DNA from: Chondrosia reniformis
Lineage: Eukaryota; Porifera; Demospongiae; Chondrillida; Chondrillidae
Direction of reading: 5' to 3'
NCBI GenBank assembly: GCA_947172415.1
Contig: OX359194.1
Coordinates: forward strand, 2,418,001-2,482,000
DNA: 64,000 bases
The notes under the pieces were generated by a model, which was not told the origin of the DNA, searched no databases, and worked only from the letters and a program-made list of their open reading frames with translations. Positions 24,210 to 33,230 of the stretch are shown here, piece after piece (positions within the stretch are counted from its first letter, which is position 1; every line of letters starts with the position of its first letter). The position numbers and the translations under genes are program-made.

Positions 24210-25027
24210 ATAACCATTTTTACTATTATATAATTATATAATTAATTGACTGTATTATGTTAATTATTTGAACCATACTTCTGAGAGGATTTGTCTCCCA
24301 GTTTTGTTTTTCTTTAGAGTCATTGCTTTATCTGAAAGTTATAGAAACACGCATTACATATACTTAGGGATTGGAATGTACAATATGTATATGTATGCAT
24401 ATACATAGGGGGGCTGTCACGCAAAATTCGCACCCCCGAGGAGTCCGTTTTTTGCTACGGTCCAATTTTGCCGTCACAGGGCCCGGTGCTCTCGTTTAGA
24501 GCCTAGACTCTGGGCCAGAGGTCAGTTAGGCTATTCAAATAGAACCCGGATCGTGATGGCTAACCAGTTTACGCAGTACTATGATATAGTCCAAGGATAT
24601 CTCCTTCAAGTTAAAGGCCATATGCGAAGAAACTATACTAAAGCGGTTGCTATATAACGGAAAATTTATAGCCCTCATATGTTCATATGTCGATCGACTT
24701 CTGAAGCGGTTATTGCGCAATGCTTATTGTTGTTTTGTGCCTAGCCCTCATAGAGCAGATTGGCCCCAAGTGCTGGTGAGCATGTGGCAAATTAGTAATA
24801 GAAGTCGGGCTAAAATATAGAACTAGATTGTGCCATTTATGGTCGACTTTTGCAGCAATTTAAATCACTGACGTCATGCAGACATACGTATATAATTATA
24901 TAACCTTTGCTGTTACTTCCTTATGTGAGGAATCTAAAGGTGAATTATCTCTTTCTTGTGCCGCTGCACTTGTTTGTACAGCAGACGTTCCTTAAGTGGA
25001 TCATTGACGTTATAACACAAGATCAGA
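24210..25027. other. Intergenic, with a CpG-retaining block and a CRE-like site
   Basis: Positions about 24410-24760 are richer in GC and CpG than the flanks (for example cgcacccccgaggagtccg) and look like an unclassified interspersed repeat without coding capacity. A TGACGTCA core lies at 24869-24876, about 150 bases before the first 7TM gene, and may belong to its promoter. Confidence 0.4.
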
Positions 25028-25981
25028 ATGGAGATTCCTCACTATAACGATTCAAATTATAACGATACTGATACTGATACTGATGTAGATGGCTTCAGGT
25101 TGTCTGCTCTGGTGGAATTGATTATCATCATTATTCCAGCCTTGATCCTAAATATTCTAGCAGGAGTAATGGTTATTTCTGAAAAGAGTTTGACCAAGAA
25201 TATTCGCTTGGTACTCAGCAATGCAACACTTGGTTGCATTATTGTTGCAATTGGAGGTATCCTGATTGATTTAACAGCTGTTATTACCAGTGCAAGCCCT
25301 ACTCTTAATACCAATGAAGGTCTTTGCAGGTTTATTCTTTGGACTATACTAACTGGTGGAGCAGGTAGACTAAGCTATATGGCAGTGTTTGCCGTAATAA
25401 TTTATACCATGGTGAGATTTAGAAAGCCAGTGATAAATGTGTACTCTCTGCTAATATCCTGCATCCTTATTTGGATAGTGGCTGCTACCATCAGTAGTGC
25501 TTTGTATTCACCAAGAGTTTTGAAGGTAATTGTTTTTGAAGGTGCTACTTGTGTTTCTAATACATCCGGATTTGAGTCATACATCTTTGTAGCAATTTAC
25601 TTTCTAATTTATTGCATTTCAGTTTATATCATTACAATCACTGCACCCATAATGGCCACATTCTACATTCGTGGTAAGATTATCACAGAAGATGGCGAGA
25701 TCAAGAAGGCCTTAGTGAGGTTTACTTTCTTTCTTCTAATTGGCAATACCATTGGCGTGATTGGACAAGTCATTCCAATTCTAATAGCAGCATTTTCAGG
25801 ATCAAATAAAAGTAAAATCCTAGACAATATCATTGTCATTCTAGAAGGGACATTGTTATACCTATCTTTACTGCCATCACCCATTTTAATAATGCTATAT
25901 TTTCCAGCAATTAGACAGAGAATTAAAAGAATTGTTTATCCATGTGTACACTGTGTCAACTTGCTACATTCTACAACGTAA
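25028..25981 (+). CDS. Rhodopsin-like 7TM receptor, copy 1
   Basis: An intronless 317-residue protein with seven hydrophobic segments at about residues 28-50, 61-85, 101-128, 138-158, 184-212, 229-256 and 268-292. C100 before the third segment and C175 in the second outer loop could form the usual disulfide. The intracellular end of segment 3 reads MVRFRK where DRY is expected, and segment 7 has SPILIMLYFP in place of NPxxY. A possible N-glycosylation site is at N12. It belongs to a local family with the genes at 26823 and 29959, about 85% identical by eye. Its tail ends at LLHSTT: a short deletion relative to the other two shifts the frame, and the lost tail sequence is still readable after the stop. 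A ligand cannot be inferred. AATAAA follows at about 26036. Confidence 0.82.
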   Translation: MEIPHYNDSNYNDTDTDTDVDGFRLSALVELIIIIIPALILNILAGVMVISEKSLTKNIRLVLSNATLGCIIVAIGGILIDLTAVITSASPTLNTNEGLCRFILWTILTGGAGRLSYMAVFAVIIYTMVRFRKPVINVYSLLISCILIWIVAATISSALYSPRVLKVIVFEGATCVSNTSGFESYIFVAIYFLIYCISVYIITITAPIMATFYIRGKIITEDGEIKKALVRFTFFLLIGNTIGVIGQVIPILIAAFSGSNKSKILDNIIVILEGTLLYLSLLPSPILIMLYFPAIRQRIKRIVYPCVHCVNLLHSTT

Positions 25982-26191
25982 ACATCTTCAGGTGGTCCTG
26001 CAATATCAAGCTATCTATAAGTATTTGATATATCCAATAAAGGACTTCAGGAATAATGAATCTAACAACTTATTGATCATGATATACATTGTACGTACAG
26101 TGTATGTACTAATTATTAGTGTTATTGTGTCAGCACATAAGTGAATGGATGATTATATGATTTTTCGTAGACGAATTGGATAGTGAAGTAA

Positions 26192-26372
26192 TTTAATATA
26201 TGCATGGGTAGATATGTTTACATACAAAAATGATACATGGGTGGAGGTATTTGCGACTGTTGAAGGAAAAGGGAAATAAAAAATTAAATTAGTTTTTTGG
26301 TCTAATTATATTAAAGGGTTGTGGGAAGGTGGTGTGTTCCTTACTCCCTATTCATGCTCCTTAATTATGATC
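26192..26372. repeat. Duplicated 3' flank of the 7TM genes (copy a)
   Basis: About 181 bases, nearly identical to 28064..28244, lie at similar distance after 7TM genes 1 and 2. They show that the duplication unit included the 3' flank. Confidence 0.75.
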
Positions 26373-26683
26373 AAGGTCGATCATAACAGGCCAAAGTCTT
26401 AAACATAACATAAAACTCATGTACAAATGCCCTTAACTGTGTGCATCTTATACAAAAATGGTCCAGTAACAATGCATGTACATGTGTGCTTGAATGTCAC
26501 GAAACCTTCTCACAAGGTACATCAAATCTGCTATCTGAGAAAGACTTCTTTTTTTATTAATGTACGTATATGTATATGTAATGTCTGTGAATACTGACTT
26601 CAAGTTTACAAGAGACTATATACGTACATATAAACCTAACAAAGTGGCCAAGTAATTCCTCACAAGGTTTTATAATTGAATTA

Positions 26684-26735
26684 CTTGTCGTCTACAGTTC
26701 GCATGTAATGAAAATCCATCCCATTTTCATAAAGT
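26684..26735 (+). promoter_or_regulatory. Duplicated 5' flank of 7TM copy 2
   Basis: The block from cttgtcgtctacagtt to cattttcataaagtta is repeated at 29812..29865 before copy 3. The following ggaatctgtagc is also shared. It marks the common promoter or leader of copies 2 and 3; copy 1 lacks it. Confidence 0.5.
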
Positions 26736-26822
26736 TAAATGGAATCTGTAGCTATATCTGATATATATAAGTGTCGGAGACCAATACACATCTTCAACAA
26801 GCTATACGTGTATGAAGCCAGA

Positions 26823-27833
26823 ATGGAAGATCTGTCTTTTGCCAACTTTACCAATTCTGTGTTACCAAATTCTAACGATACTGATACCGATTTAAATGGC
26901 TTTAGGGTGTATCCTCTGGTGGAGTCTATTGTCATCCTTTGTCCAGCCTTGATCCTAAATATTTTAGCAGGAGTAATGGTTATTTCTGAAAAGAGCTTAA
27001 CCAAGAATATTCGCTTGGTACTCAGCAATGTGACACTTGGCTGCATCATTGTTGCAATTGGAGGTCTCATGTCTGATTTATCAGCTGTTATTACCAGTGC
27101 AAGCCCTACTCTAAGGGCCACTGATGGCCTTTGTAGATTCATTATTTGGACTATACTAACTGGTGGAGCAGGTAGACTAAGCTATATGGCAGTGTTTGCC
27201 ATAATAGTTTATACCATGGTGAGATTTAGGAAGCCAGTGATAAATGTGTACTCTCTACTAATATCCTGCATCCTTATATGGATAGTGGCTGCTGCCATTA
27301 GTAGTGCTTTGTATTCACCAAGAGTTTTGAAGGTAATTGTTTTTGAAAGTGCTACTTGTCTTTCGGATACTTCCGGATTTGAGTCATACATCTTTGTAGC
27401 AATTTACTTTCTAATTTATTGCATTTCAGTTTATATCATTACAATCACTGTACCCATAATGGCCACATGCTACATTCGTGGTAAGATTATTACAGAAGAT
27501 GGCGAGATCAAGAAGGCCTTAGTGAGGTTTACTTTCTTTCTTCTAATTGGCAATACCATTGGTGTGATTGGACAAGTCATTCCAATTCTAATTGCAACAT
27601 TTTCAGAATCAAATAAAAGTAAAACCCTAGACAATATCATTGTCAAGCTAGAAGGGGCATTGATATACCTATCTTTACTGCCGTCACCCATTTTAATAAT
27701 GTTATATTTTCCTGCAATTAGACAGAGAATAAAAAGAATTCTTTATCCCTGTGCACACTGTGTCAACTTGCTACATTCAGATTCTACAATTGCAACGCAA
27801 ACATCTTCAGGTGGTCCTGCAATATCAAGCTAA
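26823..27833 (+). CDS. Rhodopsin-like 7TM receptor, copy 2
   Basis: Intronless, 336 residues from the ATG at 26823. An in-frame ATG at 26739 would add 28 residues, but alignment with copy 3, whose protein starts MEDLSSANF, favours 26823. Segment layout and key residues match copy 1: the LCRF cysteine before segment 3, MVRFRK after it, the ATCLSDTSGF cysteine in outer loop 2, and SPILIMLYFP in segment 7. The full tail ends in SSGGPAISS, which lies next to serine and threonine residues suited to phosphorylation. Copies 2 and 3 share their 5' flank and are closer to each other at the N-terminus than to copy 1. Confidence 0.82.
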   Translation: MEDLSFANFTNSVLPNSNDTDTDLNGFRVYPLVESIVILCPALILNILAGVMVISEKSLTKNIRLVLSNVTLGCIIVAIGGLMSDLSAVITSASPTLRATDGLCRFIIWTILTGGAGRLSYMAVFAIIVYTMVRFRKPVINVYSLLISCILIWIVAAAISSALYSPRVLKVIVFESATCLSDTSGFESYIFVAIYFLIYCISVYIITITVPIMATCYIRGKIITEDGEIKKALVRFTFFLLIGNTIGVIGQVIPILIATFSESNKSKTLDNIIVKLEGALIYLSLLPSPILIMLYFPAIRQRIKRILYPCAHCVNLLHSDSTIATQTSSGGPAISS

Positions 27834-28063
27834 TTATAACTATTTGATACGTCCAATTAAAGGACTTCATTAACGATCATGATTTATTCATGCAATATAG
27901 TTGTATGTATTATTATAGTGTTCTTGTGTCAGCAATTGAATGGATGATTATACCAACCAAATTGTCAATTAAATCTTTTCCAAACATTTCAACCATTACC
28001 CAATCCAATCTTTATTAGTGGATGAATAAGGCTTATATACACACATGTGGATATAGTGAAGGA

Positions 28064-28244
28064 ATTTAATATATGCATGGGTAGATATGTTTACATACAA
28101 AAAAGGTGCATGGCGGGGGTATTTGTGACTGTTGAAGGAAAAGGGAAATAAAAAATTAAATTAGTTTTTTGGTCTAATTATATTAAAGGGTTGTGGGAAG
28201 GTGGTGTGTTCCTTACTCCCTATTCATGCTCCTTGATTATGATC
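28064..28244. repeat. Duplicated 3' flank of the 7TM genes (copy b)
   Basis: Partner of 26192..26372, following 7TM copy 2. Confidence 0.75.
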
Positions 28245-29811
28245 TATTAAAAGTGACAGGATTCAAGGTCATGGCAGGCCAAAGTCTTATAACGCAAACC
28301 ACATGTACTAATGCCCTTAATTGTGTGCAACAGTGCATGTGCAACTTGCAAAATGGTCGATGTCTAGTAACAATATATGCATGTACATGTGTGCTTGAGA
28401 ATAATGAAACCTCAAATGTATTGGTTTATAATTCCTTGCTAGGTATACATCACATTAAATCTGCTCTTGATCTGAGACCCCTTGAAAAGACTGGTTCTTT
28501 TATTGAAAAATAATGTATGTACATAACACATGTAGGAACTACAATCTATATACGTAGGTGTGCAAATGCAATTGATAAGCAACGATCCTTTCAAAAGATA
28601 TATAAGTTTGATGCAGTTGGAAGGAATTCTTACTCTATTAAGCAATCATCTAGTTTAAATTCTGAAGTTATTGTTCTTAATTATGCATTAGTGGGATCAT
28701 CTCAATATCTCAAAGTCCAATTTTATATATATATATAATTACTGTAATTCAAGTAAGCATGCAGTACGTTCCTTTAGGTGTTTGTTCTAGATCTGACAGG
28801 TTTGCTGGTTTAGGGAAGGTCTACCAGAAACTGCCAAGCTAAACGCCTACACAAACAACTAGTAACAAACAAAAATAAAAAAGTTAAATTATATACAAAA
28901 TCTTACAAACACACAACAGCAAATGTCCAATATGTTTGTACAGTAAATCATCAGGTTGAGATGTTAATTACTCGTTAACTTTAGGACTATGAGACACATA
29001 ATTAAGCAATATGATTGGCAAAATATGACATAAACTCCATTCAAAAATCAATAAAAATAGATATATATAACCTACGTATACAGTACATCACACCATAAAT
29101 ATACATCACTAAAATATAGAATATCTATTGGATGGTTCATGATCATCTTTCAACTCTTTGAGCATGTAAAGACACAATTTAATAAGTTTTTTGTATTCAG
29201 TCAATCACCTTTGGGGTCAAAACATCTGAGAAAGATTTACAAAATTATAAACTGTGTCTTTAAAAGCATTCAAAGAGATGAACCACCGAAACGACAAGTT
29301 CAATACAGTAAAAAGACATCCTTATCCTATTAACAGTTATTACTAATAGAACTGAGAAAACACTTGTGGTTACTATAGTATCAGTTGTTTGCATGATTTT
29401 TCAAAATGATTACTTGTGGTCTAAATATAGATTTACCCAGCTCTCCTGTGCACGTGGTTGATGGTGGCCAGCGACCCATGCATGCATTGGTTAAGATGGG
29501 CTCTCCCATGCACCGGAAATGGGCTGGGTCCTTGATTATCAGCTTGTGCTGATACATTAAATTTAAAAGCATCACTAATTACTATGAATGGTGACTATAA
29601 TTACCTACTTTGTAGTTAGCATAAGAGGGAGGCATAAAGGTATTCATGCATAGGCATCAAAATTTCTATTATATATATAAATTGGATATACGTACTTATG
29701 TTATATATATTTCTTCAAGTTTACGAGAGAATATATAATTATAAACTTAACAAAGTGCATGGCCAAGTAATTTGAGTGCATATGTGAGGGTGGCAGCCCC
29801 ACGAATTGCTT

Positions 29812-29865
29812 GTCGTCTACAGTTTGCATATAATGAAAATCCATCCCATTTTCATAAAGTTATAT
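29812..29865 (+). promoter_or_regulatory. Duplicated 5' flank of 7TM copy 3
   Basis: Partner of 26684..26735, with the same order of short blocks up to the start codon. Confidence 0.5.
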
Positions 29866-29958
29866 ATATACGTAAGTGGAATCTGTAGCATGTAGTTATG
29901 ATAAGTATATATATATGACCAATTACACATCTTCAGCAAGTACGTATACAAAGCCAGA

Positions 29959-30969
29959 ATGGAGGATCTGTCTTCTGCCAACTTTACCAATTCTGTGTTA
30001 CCAAATTATAATGATACTGATACTGATGTAGATGGCTTCAGGGTTTATCCTCTGGTGGAGTTGATTATCATCATTATTCCAGCCTTGATCCTAAATATTC
30101 TAGCAGGAGTAATGGTTATTTCTGAAAAGAGCTTAACCAAGAATATTCGCTTGGTACTCAGCAATGTGACACTTGGCTGCATCATTGTTGCAATTGGAGG
30201 TATCATGATTGATTTAAAAGGTGTTATTATTAGTGCAAGCCCTACTCTAAGGGTCACTGATGGCCTTTGTAGATTTATTCTTTGGACTATACTAACTGGT
30301 GGAGCAGGTAGACTAAGCTATATGGCAGTGTTTGCTGCAATAGTTTATACCATGGTGAGATTTAGGAAGCCAGTGATAAATGTGTACTCTCTGCTAATAT
30401 CCTGCATCCTTATTTGGATAGTGGCTGCTGCCATCAGTAGTGCTTTGTATTCACCAAGAGTTTTGAAGGTAATTGTTTTTGAAAGGGCTACTTGTCTTTC
30501 GGATACTTCTGGGTTTGAGTCATACATCTTTGTAGCAATTTACTTTCTAATTTATTGCATTTCAGTTTATATCATTACAATCACTGTACCCATAATGGCC
30601 ACATGCTACATTCGTGGTAAGATTATCACAGAAGATGGCGAGATCAAGAAGGCCTTGGTGAGGTTTACTTTCTTTCTTCTAATTGGCAATACCATTGGCG
30701 TGATTGGACAGGTCATTCCAATTCTAATTGCAGCATTTTCAGAATCAAATAAAAGTAAAACCCTAGACAATGTCATTGTCATTCTAGAAGGGGTATTGAT
30801 ATACTCATCTTTACTGCCGTCACCCATTTTAATAATGCTATATTTTCCCGCAATTAGACAGAGAATTAAAAGAATTGTTTATCCATGGGCAAACTGTGTC
30901 AACTTGCTACATTCAAATTCTACAATTGCAACGCAATCATCTTCAGGAGGTCCTGCAACATCAAGCTAA
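29959..30969 (+). CDS. Rhodopsin-like 7TM receptor, copy 3
   Basis: Intronless, 336 residues, the same length as copy 2 and nearly identical from segment 2 to segment 6. The differences from copies 1 and 2 are mostly conservative and lie in the N-terminus, the first outer loop (SASPTLRVTDGL) and the tail (SSGGPATSS). It has the same cysteines, MVRFRK and SPILIMLYFP motifs. Three intact tandem paralogues without introns suggest a recent retrocopy-like or unequal-crossover expansion of a chemosensory or peptide-receptor-like family; the ligand is unknown. Confidence 0.82.
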   Translation: MEDLSSANFTNSVLPNYNDTDTDVDGFRVYPLVELIIIIIPALILNILAGVMVISEKSLTKNIRLVLSNVTLGCIIVAIGGIMIDLKGVIISASPTLRVTDGLCRFILWTILTGGAGRLSYMAVFAAIVYTMVRFRKPVINVYSLLISCILIWIVAAAISSALYSPRVLKVIVFERATCLSDTSGFESYIFVAIYFLIYCISVYIITITVPIMATCYIRGKIITEDGEIKKALVRFTFFLLIGNTIGVIGQVIPILIAAFSESNKSKTLDNVIVILEGVLIYSSLLPSPILIMLYFPAIRQRIKRIVYPWANCVNLLHSNSTIATQSSSGGPATSS

Positions 30970-31370
30970 GTATATAATTGATATTATATTCAAAGCCTTC
31001 AGGAAAGAATGAATTTAACAGTATAACATGTGTATTCAAATAATTAAGTTAATATTATGAAAATTTAGTTGTAACTTATTAATGTTATGTGTGGGAGTGT
31101 GCATGTATTATTATTATTATATGATTAATGTCATTGACAGAGGGTCTTAAATTTATCAATGGGTGCAAAAAGTGATGTATGTGTCTTATATACGTATGAA
31201 TGTACGATGTCATGTGGACATAATAGAGCAATACAAAAATGGGGTGTGCAAGAGTTGTAGTACGTTTTTGTATATACGTAGATGGAATAAGGAAAAAGAA
31301 AGTGAAAATAATGAATGTATAGTCATTTAATAGAATAAGGATTCCTTATAACTACGTCGGACTTATCTCT
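30970..31370. other. Intergenic, no gene seen
   Basis: AT-rich 3' flank of the third 7TM gene. No duplicated block like those after copies 1 and 2 is clear. Confidence 0.45.
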
Positions 31371-31925
31371 GGGATGGTACATCCTTCGACTTTTTGAGCG
31401 TTTAAAAACGCCTTTGGTTTTCGTTTTTCGTCAAACGTTGTGCGATTGTTCTGCAGTCTACATTGGTGAAACTGGAAGGACCCTGAAAGTGAGATTGGCG
31501 GAACACAAGTGAGCAGTCAGAATGGGGGATGTGAACAACAGTATAGCTGTTCACTCCCTCAAGCCTGGCCACTCAATTGCTTGGGACAAGGCCAAGATTA
31601 CAGACAGGGAAATCCACTTACAAAGGAGAAGGGTCAAGGAAGCCATCAGGATCCAGAAGAGTCAGGTGAGGGTGAATTTAGATCAAGGCATTGTGTTACA
31701 GCAAGTCTGGAGACGACTTAATATTCATACTTCCTGTTTTTCTCATCCTGCTGAGGGTCACATGACAGGCAGTGGAAATGGCAGGAAAAATCCTCTATAA
31801 ATAGAGGCAATTCTTCCACTCAACCATCAGTCACTGAAAAGACCCCCAGGGTCAAAACGTATGACGAAGAAACGAAAACCAACTGCGTTTTTAAACACTT
31901 AAATAGTCGAAGGATGTACCATCCC
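31371..31925 (+). pseudogene. Penelope-like element remnant (GIY-YIG endonuclease end) with inverted termini
   Basis: From 31441 the plus strand encodes a GIY-YIG nuclease segment (CDCSAVYIGETGRTLKVRL, then AVRMGDVNNS and RRRVKEAIRI), as found at the C-terminus of Penelope-like retroelements. An in-frame TGA at 31510-31512 interrupts it. The reverse transcriptase is missing. The segment is bracketed by inverted copies of about 70 bp: gggatggtacatccttcgac at 31371 and its complement ending at 31925. The right arm contains ctcagagtc-like and gacgaagaaacgaaaacc sequences that resemble the ends of this element class. Confidence 0.72.
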
Positions 31926-33230
31926 AAAGGTATAGTCATTTTTTGGACTAAATAAAGGTAATGTTTACCTTAACATATACTAGTAATGTAACTTCCTTAT
32001 ATACCTATTCACGATCCTTGATTCTGATTTAAGGAGTCACCACAGGTGGTACTGGAGGCATCAATCTGTCCATAACCTTGGAATTGCTCCAATCATCTTG
32101 TGGTCTTCCTTAATGACATGTTCTACCATGCACTTACTGGCATGACCCATACATATACAATACGTATATATAGATATCACCTCTCAAAAAACAAACTTGG
32201 TCATATATATATATACAGATCAAATTTATTAAGTTATAGTCTATAATTATACAGAATCTCATGTCACAACTGCCACAAGCCTATACATATACAGTACTGT
32301 ATATATATCACATTACCAGGGCAACCAGGTGATATCTGGGGTGTTATAAACCTTATATTTCACACCTGAACTAGTGATAAATGTTATATCACCAGTAGGC
32401 CTACTCATATTTATTAATCATTACCTTATCATCACCTTTACAATTGATTAAAGTTATATGTGACCTTCGGCCTCGGGCAGATATCACTTCTGCATCACAC
32501 TTGAGTGTCGTACGTATACCTACTACATATAGGCCAGATAACTATTGAGGGGAAGGACTCTGAACTACCATGCTTCATCATACATTGACATTAATTATAA
32601 GAGGGACAGATTGAAAATAACACTATATTGAATACAAAGATTCAGCTTCACAATTTGACAGAGCTACAGCACTAAATGTACATTATAAAAGACTGCTATA
32701 AAAAGTTAATGTATGTATGCATGGTGAGAGACAGGACAAATGTTTGTATATATTTATACAGACATCAAAATTTCTAAAACTCATGGAAATGTTGCATAAT
32801 ACATGTCTGTGAATACTGACACCATACATGCACAAGTTGTAACTACTGTATATATATCGGGAATCGAATGTATGGGGATTGTGTTTATCAAAATTGCAGG
32901 TATAGGTAAATATAAAGTGAAGCTTAAGGTGTAGAGACTATATAGTTAGAATGTACTGTAGAAATCAAATTAAAAGCTTATAGATGGCGAATGTGGACAA
33001 ACTCGCACAATCATGCATTCTTAACACATGCATTCAATTCCTGATATACTAATTGATACTTGTACAGCATGCAGGAAGCTTTCAAAAAGATCGCTTTTGA
33101 TGACACATAACATGCATATTATGAGTTTTGCTCCGTTGAAATGAAATTGATTATCTGAATATATTTGATTTATAAGTAAGATAAAAAATCAAGAAAATCT
33201 ACAAATGACATCTCTGCATTCAGCCCTTGG
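31926..33230. other. Intergenic / 3' flank of LYAR
   Basis: AT-rich. It probably holds the 3' UTR of LYAR (-). A stretch at about 32300-32420 has imperfect inverted motifs around gtgatatct and gttatatcac. No gene was recognised. Confidence 0.4.

Larger units (their letters stand above)
27834..29958. other. Intergenic between 7TM copies 2 and 3
   Basis: It holds the second copy of the duplicated 3' flank (28064-28244) and the duplicated 5' flank of copy 3 (29812-29865). The rest is AT-rich with no recognised gene. The open frame at 28193-28513 has no family features and crosses the duplicated non-coding block. Confidence 0.5.

Noticed and set aside
26739-26822. Earlier ATG of 7TM copy 2
   Set aside because: The added 28 residues have no counterpart in copies 1 and 3, and the segment corresponds to the leader of copy 3.
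28193-28513. 106-residue frame after 7TM copy 2
   Set aside because: It overlaps the duplicated non-coding 3' flank and its paralogous region at 26320 is not open in the same way.
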